Of a stretch of 64,000 nucleotides of DNA, positions 9,183-18,416 are shown one piece after another. Origin of the DNA: Actinobacillus porcinus (lineage in GTDB: Bacteria > Pseudomonadota > Gammaproteobacteria > Enterobacterales > Pasteurellaceae); contig NZ_CABFKI010000007.1 of NCBI RefSeq assembly GCF_901764995.1, forward strand, positions 90,259-154,258, in the 5' to 3' direction. Below the pieces are notes generated by a model. The model saw only the letters and a list, made by a program, of their open reading frames with translations, was not told where the DNA came from and made no database searches. Position 1 is the first letter of the stretch. Every line of letters begins with the position of its first letter. The position numbers were made by a program, and so were the translations under genes.

Positions 9183-9459
9183 GCCCTATACGAGCCGTAT
9201 AGGGCTAGTTAATCCGAGCCGCTCTGCGGCTCTTTTTCCGAAATTATACAACATCGTACAAGATAGTCGTTGAGCTTATCGAAACGTAAGTCTTGTGCAT
9301 AGTAAACGCTGAAATGTCTTATAGTTCGACTGGCTCACTAACCGTGGTTCGACAAGCTCACCAACCGCCATTTCAGCTTTATGTAAGTGTGACATAATAC
9401 CATTTTTATTCAGCCCCAGCGGGGCTGGGCTTAACGAACCTAGCACGGCTCGTGCTAGG
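9183..9459. repeat. four-hairpin composite element split by a second repeat (fills the tehB-modA gap)
   Basis: The 334-base gap after tehB has no gene. It holds four GC-rich palindromes: CCCTATACG-type (9183-9205), GAGCCGC-type (9216-9232, followed by TTTTT and a plausible tehB terminator), CAGCCCC-type (9411-9427) and CCTAGCACG-type (9439-9459). An intact version of the same set occurs in reverse orientation at 38181-38287, where the second and third hairpins are only seven bases apart. Here they are separated by about 178 bases, which contain a repeat of the 'gagcttgtcgaac' family. Confidence 0.8.
9254..9385. repeat. intergenic palindromic repeat, 'gagcttgtcgaac' family, inserted in the composite element
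   Basis: In reverse orientation to the copy at 4601-4718 it contains ACAAGATAGTCGTTGAGC, CTTGTGCATAGTAAACGC, GAAATGTCTTA, a doubled TTCGAC...CTCAC segment and CCGCCATTTCAGCTTT. Noncoding. Confidence 0.7.
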
Positions 9460-9494
9460 TCGTTACTCGAATGTAAATCTTATCGTAGTCTTCT

Positions 9495-10259
9495 CTATTT
9501 CACCACAAAACCATATTTTTTATACACATCTTTTGCTGTTTCTGACTTCATATAATCAAAAAAAGCCTTGGTTTCGGCGTTTTCTTTATCCTTAACAATC
9601 GCGGCAGGATATTCAATGGCCGGGTGGCTGTCTGCCGGGAAAGTCGCTACGATTTTCACATTTTTGCCCACCATGGCATCCGTGGCATAAACAATACCTA
9701 ACGGGCTTTCTGCACGTTCAACCAATAGCAATGCTTTTCGTACATTATCCGCACGCGCTAATTTTTTCTCAACGGCATCCCATTGTTTTAAATAGGTTAA
9801 GGCGGTTTTCGCATAAATACCGGCAGGGACGTGATCAGGATCCCCAACGGCTAAAAACGTTCCGTCTAAGCGTTTTTGCCAATCCGAATTTCTGACATCA
9901 ATCTTTTCTACATCGCTATTTTTCGGTGCAATCATGACCAAGCTATTGCCCACTAAATTCACACGAGTAGCCGGTTCGATATTCTTTTTCTCTGCCAAAA
10001 AGTCCATCCATTTTTGATCCGCTGAGACAAAAATATCCGCAGGTGCCCCTTCATTAATTTGGCGAGCCAATACGGATGATGACGCAAAAGATAAGATCAC
10101 TTTCGCATTGGGATTGGCTTTTTTATAATCGGATACCACATCCTCTAGGGCATTGGTAAAAGACGCGGCAGCAAAAACCGTGACCTTTGCCTGAAGTTGA
10201 GTGGAAAAAATTGCCGCCGTTGCCGCAAGCGCGAGAGTCAGCATGTTTCGTTTTAGCAT
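9495..10259 (-). CDS. modA: Molybdate ABC transporter periplasmic substrate-binding protein
   Basis: 254 residues with a Sec signal peptide (about residues 1-24, ending LQAKV). The mature start VFAAASFTNALEDV and the motifs LSFASSSVLARQINEGAPAD near residue 60 and PAGIYAKTAL near 145 are typical of ModA, which captures molybdate or tungstate in the periplasm. It is divergent from modE across a ModE-type operator. No modB or modC follows: the next 334 bases hold only repeats. It must therefore borrow a permease and ATPase encoded elsewhere, or be a leftover of a rearranged operon. Confidence 0.92.
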   Translation of the reverse strand: MLKRNMLTLALAATAAIFSTQLQAKVTVFAAASFTNALEDVVSDYKKANPNAKVILSFASSSVLARQINEGAPADIFVSADQKWMDFLAEKKNIEPATRVNLVGNSLVMIAPKNSDVEKIDVRNSDWQKRLDGTFLAVGDPDHVPAGIYAKTALTYLKQWDAVEKKLARADNVRKALLLVERAESPLGIVYATDAMVGKNVKIVATFPADSHPAIEYPAAIVKDKENAETKAFFDYMKSETAKDVYKKYGFVVK

Positions 10260-10274
10260 AAGTTCTCCTTTGTT

Positions 10275-10300
10275 AACTATATATTTGATTATATAACGAT
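10275..10300 (-). promoter_or_regulatory. ModE operator
   Basis: The sequence CTATATA-TTTGAT-TATATAACGAT is a near match to the known ModE box TATATA-N6/7-TATATAACGAT, placed 16 bases before the modA start. It implies repression of modA by molybdate-loaded ModE, whose gene is divergent. Confidence 0.85.
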
Positions 10301-10373
10301 AATAAAAATAAATGCTATATAAATTTTTGTATTTTGCGTAAAATGTAGCGAATATCCTAGCAAGGAAATCGCT

Positions 10374-11147
10374 ATGCTAAAAAATACTGAAATTCTCTTA
10401 ACCATCAAATTACAAGAACAATTATTTGTTGACCCCAAACGAATTCGTTTGCTCAAAGCCATTCAAGAATGTGGTTCCATTAATCAAGCAGCTAAAAACA
10501 CCCATATTAGCTATAAAAGTGCGTGGGATCATTTGGCCGCGATGAATGAAATCAGCCCTAAACCTTTACTTGAACGCAATATTGGCGGTAAAAATGGCGG
10601 CGGTACAACACTCACCTCTTATGCAGTGCGTTTATTGCAACTTTATGATTTACTTGAACAAACTCAAGAAAAAGCCTTTCATATTTTGCAAGATGAAAAT
10701 ATTGCCTTGAGCAATCCTCTTTCTGCTACGGCAAAATTTGCCTTACAAAGTAGCGCGCGCAACCAATTTTTCGGGACAGTCGAAAATGTGACATTACAAA
10801 ACGGCAACGCCTTAGTCAGTATTCAAATTGAGGGGTTAAATCGCCCGATGGTGGCGTCAATTACGGAAAAAAGTGCGGTAAAATTAGGCTTAGTTTTAGG
10901 CAAAGAAGTGATGCTAATGATAAAAGCACCTTGGGTGAAATTACATCAAAATCCACCGCACTTAGACGAAAATCTGTTTTTGGGCGAAGTCCGTTCCGTC
11001 ACAGAAACAAACCACACGAAAGAAAGCCTGATTGCGGTCAATGGACTGGAATTTTGCGCCACAATCCATGCTGACCAACAAATCAAGGTTGGCGCGCAAA
11101 CTTGGCTTTCTATTGATCCTGAACAAATTATTTTGGCGACATTATGA
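10374..11147 (+). CDS. modE: Molybdate-responsive transcriptional regulator ModE
   Basis: 257 residues: an N-terminal winged helix (about residues 18-85, RLLKAIQECGSINQAAKN and YKSAWDHLAAMN) followed by two molybdate-binding Mop domains (about 122-185 and 190-255; SARNQFFGTVENV, VSIQIEG). With molybdate bound the dimer represses molybdate transport genes. It is transcribed away from modA with a ModE box in the shared region. Its stop overlaps the start of the thioesterase gene (ATGA), so the two are coupled. Confidence 0.93.
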   Translation: MLKNTEILLTIKLQEQLFVDPKRIRLLKAIQECGSINQAAKNTHISYKSAWDHLAAMNEISPKPLLERNIGGKNGGGTTLTSYAVRLLQLYDLLEQTQEKAFHILQDENIALSNPLSATAKFALQSSARNQFFGTVENVTLQNGNALVSIQIEGLNRPMVASITEKSAVKLGLVLGKEVMLMIKAPWVKLHQNPPHLDENLFLGEVRSVTETNHTKESLIAVNGLEFCATIHADQQIKVGAQTWLSIDPEQIILATL

Positions 11148-11560
11148 TGACCATTTGGAAACGAACACTTTCTCTTTCTGAGATGAACCAACTTTGCACA
11201 AACTGCGCTGTAGGGTATTTAGGCATTGAATTTACTGCGCAAGGTGAAAACTGGCTCGAAGCCACCATGCCTGTGGACAACCGCACAACTCAACCTATGG
11301 GCTTGTTGCATGGCGGTATTTCTCTTGCCTTGGCGGAAACCGTGGGATCTTTAGCGGGATTATTATGCCTTGAAGAACCCCATGCAGCAGTGGGAATGGA
11401 TATTAACGCCAGTCATTTACGCCCGGTCAAATCCGGCAAGGTCACTGCGCGCGCTACCCCATTGCGCCTAGGCAAACGCACTCAAGTCTGGCAAATTGAT
11501 ATACGTGATGAGCAAGAAAATCTCTGCTGCACGTCCCGTCTCACCCTTTCTGTTATTTAA
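11144..11560 (+). CDS. Hotdog-fold acyl-CoA thioesterase (MenI/YdiI-like)
   Basis: 138 residues of the PaaI/YdiI hotdog group. The hallmark [21 protein letters not shown] near residue 46 carries the HGG and catalytic acidic residue. E. coli YdiI hydrolyses 1,4-dihydroxy-2-naphthoyl-CoA in menaquinone synthesis, and the H. influenzae homologue HI1161 is a general acyl-CoA thioesterase; the substrate here cannot be fixed. The start overlaps the modE stop by four bases; a second ATG follows at 11147. hemH begins 19 bases after its stop. Confidence 0.85.
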   Translation: MMTIWKRTLSLSEMNQLCTNCAVGYLGIEFTAQGENWLEATMPVDNRTTQPMGLLHGGISLALAETVGSLAGLLCLEEPHAAVGMDINASHLRPVKSGKVTARATPLRLGKRTQVWQIDIRDEQENLCCTSRLTLSVI

Positions 11561-11579
11561 TTTTATAGGATATTCCAAG

Positions 11580-12539
11580 TTGAAAATCGGCGTTATTTTG
11601 GCAAATCTCGGCACACCCTGTGCGCCGACTTCTTCTGCAATTTCGAGCTATCTCAATGAATTTCTAAGCGATAAACGCGTGGTCGATTTACCCCGTTGGA
11701 AATGGTTGCCTATTCTCAAAGGCATTATTTTACCCTTACGCTCGCGCCGTATTGCGAAAAATTACCAAGCCATTTGGACAGAACAAGGATCGCCGCTACT
11801 CGCCTACTCTCTTGAACAACAAAAAGCACTGCAGCACTATTTGTCTGCGCAAGGCATTGATGTACAAGTAGAAATCGGGATGACTTATGGTGAACCGAGC
11901 ATTGAAAGCGCGGTGAAAAAATTGACCCTTTCCAAAGTGGATAAGATCATTTTCCTGCCGTTGTATCCGCAATACAGCTCAACGACAACCGCAGCGGCAA
12001 TTGACGCCTTTGCCCGTGCTTTGACGCAACAACGTGAAATTGTGCCTTTTAGCCTTATCCATTCCTACGCGGATAACGAAAATTACATTAACGCGCTAGC
12101 CGAAAGCATAAAAGCGCGGTTAAAAAATGATGAGTTTTTGCTGTTTTCCTATCACGGTATTCCATTACGTTATGAGCAAGAAGGCGATTTTTATCGTGAA
12201 CATTGCCGTCAAACCACCCTTGCGGTGGTGGATAAATTAGGCTTAATGGAAACTCAATGGGCAATGACCTTTCAATCTCGTTTTGGACGCGAAGAATGGC
12301 TACAGCCTTATACGGATGAATTTTTGGCTCATGCCCCAAGCCAAGGTATTGAAAAGATTGCGGTCATCTGCCCGGGTTTTGCCGCAGATTGTTTGGAAAC
12401 CTTAGAAGAAGTTGCGGAAACCAATCGCCATTTATTCCTTGCTCAAGGGGGACAATCTTATCAATATATCCTCGCATTAAATGCCGATAAAAAACATATT
12501 GAATGTTTAGGGCAGTTGGTTTTAAATAATTTACATTAA
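11580..12539 (+). CDS. hemH: Ferrochelatase
   Basis: 319 residues; inserts ferrous iron into protoporphyrin IX at the membrane face. Family motifs: [10 protein letters not shown] at the N terminus, SPLLAYS near residue 75, [11 protein letters not shown] near 130, [12 protein letters not shown] with the catalytic His near 188, and [16 protein letters not shown] with the conserved His/Glu region near 265. The open frame reaches back to 11496, but the conserved start ([12 protein letters not shown]) follows a TTG at 11580 with AGGA nine bases upstream, and this also clears the overlap with the thioesterase gene. Length agrees with Haemophilus HemH. Confidence 0.93.
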   Translation: MKIGVILANLGTPCAPTSSAISSYLNEFLSDKRVVDLPRWKWLPILKGIILPLRSRRIAKNYQAIWTEQGSPLLAYSLEQQKALQHYLSAQGIDVQVEIGMTYGEPSIESAVKKLTLSKVDKIIFLPLYPQYSSTTTAAAIDAFARALTQQREIVPFSLIHSYADNENYINALAESIKARLKNDEFLLFSYHGIPLRYEQEGDFYREHCRQTTLAVVDKLGLMETQWAMTFQSRFGREEWLQPYTDEFLAHAPSQGIEKIAVICPGFAADCLETLEEVAETNRHLFLAQGGQSYQYILALNADKKHIECLGQLVLNNLH

Positions 12540-12614
12540 TTTCATTCATAATAAACTTGAATTTTATGAAGTTGCATAATGTTGTTATTTTGTAGATGAT
12601 AGTCATCGTCATTT

Positions 12615-12630
12615 AGACGGCTAAACGTCT
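12615..12630 (+). promoter_or_regulatory. MetJ operator, two tandem met boxes
   Basis: AGACGGCT followed directly by AAACGTCT: each matches the 8-bp met box AGACGTCT at six or seven positions. They lie 39 bases before metE and imply repression by MetJ with S-adenosylmethionine. Confidence 0.8.
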
Positions 12631-12668
12631 AAATAGAAGAAATATCTAATCTATCAAAGGAGCACATT

Positions 12669-14939
12669 ATGACAACATTCCATATCTTAGGCTTTCCACG
12701 TGTTGGGGCGAAACGTGAATTAAAATTTGCACAAGAACGTTACTGGCGTGGTGAAATTGCAGAACAAGATTTATTAGATTTAGCCAAAGCCTTGCGTGAA
12801 AAAAACTGGCAGCACCAAGCAGCTGAGAACGCCGATTTCGTGGCAGTGGGCGATTTTACCTTTTACGATCATATTTTAGATCTACAAGTAGCAACGGGGG
12901 CAATTCCTGCGCGTTTTGGTTTTGACAGCCAAAATTTAACCCTTTCGCAATACTTCCAACTGGCGCGTGGTAACAAAGATCAATTTGCCATTGAGATGAC
13001 CAAATGGTTTGATACCAACTACCACTATCTTGTGCCTGAGTTCCATAAAAACACCGAATTTAAAGCCAACCCAGCTCACTACGTTAATCAAATCCGTGAA
13101 GCGAAAGCCTTAGGTTTGAAGGTTAAACCTGTGATTGTCGGACCTTTAACTTTCCTTTGGTTAGGCAAAGAGAAGGGCGAAGCCTTCAATCGTTTTGAGT
13201 TATTAAACAAACTTGTGCCTGTTTACCGTGAAATTTTAACCGCACTTGCGGCAGAAGGCGTGGAATGGATCCAAATTGACGAGCCGGCTTTAGCCTTAGA
13301 TTTACCGGCGGAGTGGCTGGCGGCTTATCAGGCGGTCTATGCGGAATTAAGCCAAGTGGATGCGAAATTGTTATTAGCCACCTATTTTGGCTCAGTGGCA
13401 GAACACGCAGAATTGCTCAAAGGCTTAGCGGTGGACGGCTTGCATTTGGATTTAGTACGCGCGCCTGAACAACTTGCAGCATTTGACGATTACCGCAAAG
13501 TGCTTTCGGCTGGCGTGATTGATGGGCGTAACATTTGGCGTGCGAACTTAAATCAAGTATTAGATCTGCTTGAGCCATTAAAAGCCAAACTTGGCGAACG
13601 TTTGTGGATTGCCCCAAGCTGTTCTTTGTTACATACGCCTTTTGATTTAGCGGTGGAAACGCAATTACAAGCAAATAAACCTGAACTTTATCAATGGCTT
13701 GCTTTTACGCTACAAAAAGTTGAAGAATTGTCGGTAATTAAGACCGCACTTGAACAAGGTCGAACAGCGGTGCAAGCACAATTAGTGGCAAGCCAAGCGG
13801 CAGCGGATGCGCGTGCAACATCAAAAGAGATCCACCGAGCCGAAGTGGCGGCTCGTTTAGCTAACTTACCTGAAGGGGCAGATCGCCGTAAATCGCCATT
13901 TGCAGCGCGTATTGCGAAGCAAAATGCGTGGCTAAACTTACCGCTTTTACCAACGACAAATATCGGTTCATTCCCACAAACCAGCGAAATCCGCCACGCT
14001 CGTGCGAGTTTCAAAAAAGGCGAGTTAAGCCTTGCGGATTATGAAGCGGCGATGAAAAAAGAAATTGAATATGTGGTTCGCCGCCAAGAAGAGTTAGATT
14101 TAGATGTGCTGGTTCACGGCGAAGCGGAACGTAACGATATGGTGGAATATTTCGGCGAATTGCTTGACGGCTTTGCCTTCACCAAATTCGGTTGGGTGCA
14201 AAGTTACGGCTCACGCTGTGTCAAACCGCCAGTGATTTATGGCGATGTGGCTCGCCCTGAACCGATGACAGTGCGTTGGTCGCAATATGCCCAAAGCCTC
14301 ACCAACAAAGTGATGAAAGGAATGCTGACAGGGCCGGTAACGATTTTACAATGGTCGTTCGTGCGTAACGATATTCCACGCTCAACAGTCTGCAAACAGA
14401 TCGGTGTGGCGTTATCAGACGAAGTGTTAGATTTAGAAGCAGCAGGGATCAAAGTGATCCAAATTGATGAGCCTGCAATCCGTGAAGGCTTGCCACTCAA
14501 GCGGTCAGATTGGGACGCTTATTTGCAATGGGCGGGCGAAGCCTTCCGTTTAAGCTATATGGGCGTACAAGATGACACCCAAATCCACACTCATATGTGT
14601 TATTCCGAATTTAACGACATTTTGCCAGCGATTGCCGGCTTAGATGCGGACGTGATTACCATTGAAACCTCACGCTCCGATATGGAACTACTTACCGCCT
14701 TTGCCGATTTCAAATACCCGAACGACATCGGCCCGGGCGTATACGACATTCACAGCCCACGCGTTCCAAAAGCGGAAGAAATCGAACATTTGTTGCGCAA
14801 AGCCTTGAAAGTTGTACCAAAAGAACGCTTATGGGTAAACCCAGACTGTGGCTTAAAAACCCGTGGCTGGAAAGAAACTATCGAACAGTTGCAAGTGATG
14901 GTGGAGGTGACGAAGAAATTGAGGGTAGAGTTGGGTTGA
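12669..14939 (+). CDS. metE: Cobalamin-independent methionine synthase
   Basis: 756 residues, full length for MetE. It transfers a methyl group from 5-methyltetrahydropteroyltriglutamate to homocysteine. The N-terminal barrel begins [16 protein letters not shown]; the C-terminal zinc site shows [12 protein letters not shown] (near residues 641-652) and [11 protein letters not shown] with the third cysteine near 727. It has an AAGGAG ribosome site and MetJ boxes upstream. The last ~400 bases and part of the downstream flank are duplicated in decayed form at 16231-16500. metF, which supplies its methyl donor, is at 49407. Confidence 0.97.
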   Translation: MTTFHILGFPRVGAKRELKFAQERYWRGEIAEQDLLDLAKALREKNWQHQAAENADFVAVGDFTFYDHILDLQVATGAIPARFGFDSQNLTLSQYFQLARGNKDQFAIEMTKWFDTNYHYLVPEFHKNTEFKANPAHYVNQIREAKALGLKVKPVIVGPLTFLWLGKEKGEAFNRFELLNKLVPVYREILTALAAEGVEWIQIDEPALALDLPAEWLAAYQAVYAELSQVDAKLLLATYFGSVAEHAELLKGLAVDGLHLDLVRAPEQLAAFDDYRKVLSAGVIDGRNIWRANLNQVLDLLEPLKAKLGERLWIAPSCSLLHTPFDLAVETQLQANKPELYQWLAFTLQKVEELSVIKTALEQGRTAVQAQLVASQAAADARATSKEIHRAEVAARLANLPEGADRRKSPFAARIAKQNAWLNLPLLPTTNIGSFPQTSEIRHARASFKKGELSLADYEAAMKKEIEYVVRRQEELDLDVLVHGEAERNDMVEYFGELLDGFAFTKFGWVQSYGSRCVKPPVIYGDVARPEPMTVRWSQYAQSLTNKVMKGMLTGPVTILQWSFVRNDIPRSTVCKQIGVALSDEVLDLEAAGIKVIQIDEPAIREGLPLKRSDWDAYLQWAGEAFRLSYMGVQDDTQIHTHMCYSEFNDILPAIAGLDADVITIETSRSDMELLTAFADFKYPNDIGPGVYDIHSPRVPKAEEIEHLLRKALKVVPKERLWVNPDCGLKTRGWKETIEQLQVMVEVTKKLRVELG

Positions 14940-14949
14940 TGTAGCTGAT

Positions 14950-14990
14950 TTTATGGGGCAATGGGGCGAAAGATATTTCGCCCCTACATT
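14950..14990. repeat. GGGGCGAAA-TTTCGCCCC palindrome after metE
   Basis: GGGGCGAAAGATATTTCGCCCCTAC forms a 9-bp stem just after metE. The same element follows the truncated metE copy near 16470-16495, and a related one lies at 16768-16790. It may end metE transcription but lacks a T-run. Confidence 0.6.
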
Positions 14991-15082
14991 TAATTTATTG
15001 AAATCATTGAAAAAAAATGAGATTAATTTATTGTAGAGCTAATCACATTAGCCCAAATTTGTACTCAACTTTGCTAGATAGA

Positions 15083-16045
15083 TTATTTCATCTCTCTTAA
15101 TTGACGATAAGCATCACAAGCCTCTTGGCTACCATTATTACAAGCCTTTCCAAACCATATTATTGTAGCAGCATCATTTTGTTGAACGCCTTGTCCATTG
15201 TAAAACATTATGCCTAAATTGAATTGAGCCTTTGCAAACTCTTGTTCAGCCGCTTTTTGATACCATTGGAATGCTTGATAATAATCTTGACTGACACCAT
15301 ATCCATTTCCGTACATTACACCTAAATTATATTGAGCATCAGCCAATCCTTGTTCAGCTGCTTTTTGGTACCATTTGGCTGCTTGTTGATAATCTTGGTT
15401 AAAGTATATGTATATATTACCTAAATTGTATTGCGCATCAACCAATCCTTGTTCTGCCGCTTTTTGATACCACTTAACCGCTTGGTGATAATCTTGGCTA
15501 ACCCCTCGTCCGTTGTCGTACATTACGCCTAAATTAAATTGAGCTTTTGCATCTCCTTGTTCAGCGGCTTTTTGATACCATTTGACTGCTTGATGATAAT
15601 CTTGGTTAACACCTTGTCCCTTGCTGTACATATTACCTAAATTAAATTGAGCCTCTGCATCCCCTTGTTCTGCTGCCTTTTGATACCATTTGACTGCTTG
15701 ATGGTAATCTTGGCGAACACCGTCTCCTTTTTCGTACATAAAACCTAAATTAAATTGAGCCTGTAGCACCCCTTGCTCAGCCGCTTTTTGATACCATTTG
15801 ACTGCTTGATGATAATCTTGGTTAACACCATACCCATTGTCGTACATTAAGCCTAAATTATATTGAGCTCCTGCATCCCCTTGTTCAGCCAATTCCTTAA
15901 ACATAGGAAAAGCCACTTGATAATTTTCTTGTTCGATATATTGATATGCTCTGTTAAATTTCTCTTCTGCTGTTTCAGCATAAACATTTCCAATAAGGGT
16001 AAAAGAGAGTAATAAGGTAGAAAGTAGGGTTTTACGAAGTGTCAT
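15083..16045 (-). CDS. Secreted Sel1-repeat (SLR) protein
   Basis: 320 residues with a signal peptide (about 1-23, ending VYA). The rest is a solenoid of seven Sel1-like repeats, normally 36 residues, with consensus AEQGDAxAQFNLGxMYxxGxGVxQDYHQAVKWYQKA; one repeat is three residues shorter. SLR proteins are protein-protein interaction scaffolds, often periplasmic and linked to stress or host contact; no specific function can be given. The repeats are very alike at DNA level, so copy number could change by recombination. The gene lies between metE and a decayed copy of the metE 3' end, on the opposite strand. Confidence 0.88.
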   Translation of the reverse strand: MTLRKTLLSTLLLSFTLIGNVYAETAEEKFNRAYQYIEQENYQVAFPMFKELAEQGDAGAQYNLGLMYDNGYGVNQDYHQAVKWYQKAAEQGVLQAQFNLGFMYEKGDGVRQDYHQAVKWYQKAAEQGDAEAQFNLGNMYSKGQGVNQDYHQAVKWYQKAAEQGDAKAQFNLGVMYDNGRGVSQDYHQAVKWYQKAAEQGLVDAQYNLGNIYIYFNQDYQQAAKWYQKAAEQGLADAQYNLGVMYGNGYGVSQDYYQAFQWYQKAAEQEFAKAQFNLGIMFYNGQGVQQNDAATIIWFGKACNNGSQEACDAYRQLREMK

Positions 16046-16227
16046 TTTGTTTTCCTTTTGACGATAGTTTTAAGATAGTAAAATTATACAAAAAAAAAAC
16101 AAAATGCAATCAAGATGTAATCAGTGGTTTTTTATTGGATTTTGTAATGGGTGTTGAATTTATGAGCAATTTGGAGCTGTTTACCGTTTAATAAAACAAA
16201 GGGGAGCCAAATGCCTTCCACAATCCC

Positions 16228-16447
16228 CTCCCATATGTGTTATTCCGAGTTCAACGACATTCACAGCCCACGCGTACCAAAAGCGGAAGAGATCGAACAC
16301 TTGTTGCGTAAAGCCTTGAAAGTGGTACCAAAAGAACGCTTATGGGTCCCAAACTGCTGCTTAAAAACCCGTGGCTGGAAAGAAACCATTGAGCAGTTGC
16401 AAGTGATGGTGGAGGTGGCGAAGAAATTAAGGGCGGAGTTGGGTTGA
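16228..16447 (+). pseudogene. truncated, internally deleted copy of the metE 3' end
   Basis: The stretch from CATATGTGTTATTCCGA to the stop repeats the last part of metE (14591-14939) with few base changes. A 129-base (43-codon) in-frame segment is missing between two ACGACATT repeats present in metE at 14614 and 14743. The zinc-ligand motif has become VPNCCLKTR with one codon lost. There is no catalytic N-terminal part. An ATG at 16211 keeps the frame open for 78 codons, but a functional enzyme is impossible. Confidence 0.92.
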
Positions 16448-16844
16448 TGTAGCAGATTTTGTGGTGCAATGGGGCGAAAGATATTTCGCCTCTACGGTTC
16501 ATGTCTAACCGATTACGTCATAGGTGTTGTCGGTGTAATCGCCATATGTCGTAGGGACAGGGTTTATCCCTGTCCGAGAACGCAAAAACGGCGTAGGATG
16601 GATGAAAAAACAATATGACATCTACGGTTAATCCATTGAAATCATTGGGAAAACCTTGGTCTATCTTGTAGGGACACACTGCGTGTGTCCGTTACCAATA
16701 TTTTCACACCCTTTTGATTTTATTAATATTTTTCGGACACACGCAGTGTGTCCCTACAGCATGATTTAGGGCGAAATATTTTTCGCCCTGATTATCTTAA
16801 TTTTGGTGTCTGTTTTTTTTCAATTAAAGACTGCATTATCGTTA
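16446..16844. repeat. repeat-filled gap between metE copy and lipoprotein gene
   Basis: No gene is seen in these ~400 bases. They hold the copy of the metE flank with its GGGGCGAAA palindrome (to about 16500), GTAGGGACAGGGTTTATCCCTGTCC (about 16549-16575), and a larger inverted repeat at 16668-16757 (GTAGGGACACACTGCGTGTGTCCG and its reverse complement) followed by another GGGCGAAA / TTTCGCCC pair. Confidence 0.7.
16668..16757. repeat. inverted repeat with GTAGGGACACACTGCGTGTGTCC arms
   Basis: The two 24-base ends, GTAGGGACACACTGCG... and ...CGCAGTGTGTCCCTAC, are reverse complements separated by about 42 AT-rich bases. Each arm is itself palindromic (GGACACAC / GTGTGTCC). A second copy with a shorter spacer is at 33623-33686. 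Confidence 0.85.
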
Positions 16845-17402
16845 TTAAAGTAAAAATAAAGCAGAACCCCATTTGATAATATCAAAGAAGAATTTGTTTT
16901 GCTCTGTTGCTACACCGGTGCTTTTACCATCGGCTTTTGCTTCTTGAACCATACCATTGACATATTGGCCTTTCACTACAGCTAAATCTTCTCTTGCTTT
17001 TGTTTGTAAGGTTTTACAGGTTGAAATATCTAAAGGCTCAATATTCTCTTTGGATTTATATTTTTTTAATTGATAGGTCGCATATTTCATCGCTTTTTCA
17101 TCACCTTGGATGATTTTGACATTATCTTCACCAATAATATCTTCTAAGGGATAGAAAAAGACATATTGAGAATAAATGTAGCTATCTTCTTTTTGGAAAT
17201 GTTCATATTGAATTCGCGTTAAATTCGGATAAATACATTGCTCCGTTTGTTTTGCCGCAAATGCCCATTTCTGTGCATCCCCATCTGAAAGTTCATAGGC
17301 TGCGCCTGCATATTCTGCCGGAATTGCCGATTGTTTTTCACCCAATAAACTGCAACCTGCAAGGCTTAACACTGCTGTCGCTAAAAGTAATTTTTTTAAC
17401 AT
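16845..17402 (-). CDS. Lipoprotein of unknown function (Pasteurellaceae type)
   Basis: 185 residues with a lipoprotein signal peptide ([17 protein letters not shown]; lipobox LAGC, Cys at residue 17). The mature part is mostly polar with an odd hydrophobic end ([11 protein letters not shown]). Two further cysteines near residues 57 and 129 could form a disulfide. I recognise the general type as a small lipoprotein conserved in Haemophilus and relatives (possibly the DUF5358 group, unverified), with no known function. It stands alone, flanked by repeats on one side and the sucD terminator on the other. Confidence 0.75.
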   Translation of the reverse strand: MLKKLLLATAVLSLAGCSLLGEKQSAIPAEYAGAAYELSDGDAQKWAFAAKQTEQCIYPNLTRIQYEHFQKEDSYIYSQYVFFYPLEDIIGEDNVKIIQGDEKAMKYATYQLKKYKSKENIEPLDISTCKTLQTKAREDLAVVKGQYVNGMVQEAKADGKSTGVATEQNKFFFDIIKWGSALFLL

Positions 17403-17494
17403 ATTAATACATCTTCCGTAATTAAAGTTTTTCGCTATTTTAGACGGAAAGGTTTTTTCGTCAACTAATTAATAATTTCAAACTACATTACATA

Positions 17495-17540
17495 AAAAGC
17501 GCGGTTAGAAATTCACCTATTTCTAACCGCGCTTTTAAGG
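17495..17540 (-). terminator. terminator after sucD
   Basis: AAAAGCGCGGTTAGAAAT...ATTTCTAACCGCGCTTTT is a perfect long stem with T/A runs on both sides, able to work in both directions. It ends the suc operon. Confidence 0.9.
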
Positions 17541-17544
17541 CTTA

Positions 17545-18414
17545 TTAACCTAAAATTTGACGTAAAGCTGTGCCGATGTCTGCTAAACTTTTCACCGTCG
17601 TTACACCGGCATCTTGTAAGGCTTGGATTTTTTCATCTGCCGTGCCTTTGCCGCCGCTAATGATTGCGCCTGCATGTCCCATGCGTTTGCCTTTTGGCGC
17701 GGTAATACCGGCAATATAGCTGACCACAGGTTTGGTGACATGTGCCTTAATAAAGGCGGCGGCTTCTTCTTCCGCTGAGCCACCAATTTCACCAATCATC
17801 ACAATGGCTTCCGTTTCGGGATCCTCTTGGAAAAGGCGTAGAATATCAATAAAACTTGAGCCTGGAATGGGATCACCGCCAATCCCCACACAAGTGGATT
17901 GTCCATAGCCTTCATCCGTAGTTTGTTTTACTGCTTCATAGGTTAATGTGCCTGAACGTGAAACAATCCCCACTTTTCCTTTTTTATGAATATCCGCCGG
18001 CATAATGCCAATTTTGCATTCATCCGGGGTAATAATACCCGGGCAATTTGGACCAATCATCACAACACCGGTTTCCTTTAAGCGTTGTTTGACTTGTAAC
18101 ATATCCAAGGTCGGGATGCCTTCGGTAATACAAACAATTAATTGAATACCGGCATCAATGGCTTCTAAGATAGCATCTTTACAGAATGGTGCAGGCACGT
18201 AGATGACCGTAGCGGTTGCGCCTGTGGCGTCCACCGCATCGCGCACCGTATTAAACACCGGCAAGCCTAAATGGGTTGTGCCGCCTTTGTTGGGTGAAAC
18301 GCCGCCCACTAATTGAGTGCCATAGGCAAGCGCTTGCTCGCTGTGAAATGTGCCTTGTCCGCCGGTAAACCCTTGGCAAATCACCTTTGTATTTTTATTC
18401 ACTAAAATTGCCAT
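17545..18414 (-). CDS. sucD: Succinyl-CoA synthetase alpha subunit
   Basis: 289 residues; with SucC it converts succinyl-CoA and ADP to succinate, CoA and ATP. CoA-binding N-terminal domain ([19 protein letters not shown]), [19 protein letters not shown] near residue 122, and the active-site phospho-histidine in [10 protein letters not shown] near residue 247. It starts two bases after the sucC stop and ends at a strong terminator. Confidence 0.97.
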   Translation of the reverse strand: MAILVNKNTKVICQGFTGGQGTFHSEQALAYGTQLVGGVSPNKGGTTHLGLPVFNTVRDAVDATGATATVIYVPAPFCKDAILEAIDAGIQLIVCITEGIPTLDMLQVKQRLKETGVVMIGPNCPGIITPDECKIGIMPADIHKKGKVGIVSRSGTLTYEAVKQTTDEGYGQSTCVGIGGDPIPGSSFIDILRLFQEDPETEAIVMIGEIGGSAEEEAAAFIKAHVTKPVVSYIAGITAPKGKRMGHAGAIISGGKGTADEKIQALQDAGVTTVKSLADIGTALRQILG

Positions 18415-18416
18415 AA

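Noticed and set aside
11496..11579. Upstream extension of hemH (28 extra codons)
   Set aside because: Overlaps the thioesterase gene, lacks conservation with ferrochelatases, and a good ribosome site precedes the TTG at 11580.
15110..15890. Regular repeats looking like a CRISPR array
   Set aside because: Period is 108 bases, in frame, and encodes Sel1 repeats; no spacer-repeat structure and no cas genes.
16211..16447. Small gene of 78 codons after the Sel1 gene
   Set aside because: It is a truncated copy of the metE 3' end with an internal deletion and altered zinc motif, so I list it as a pseudogene.
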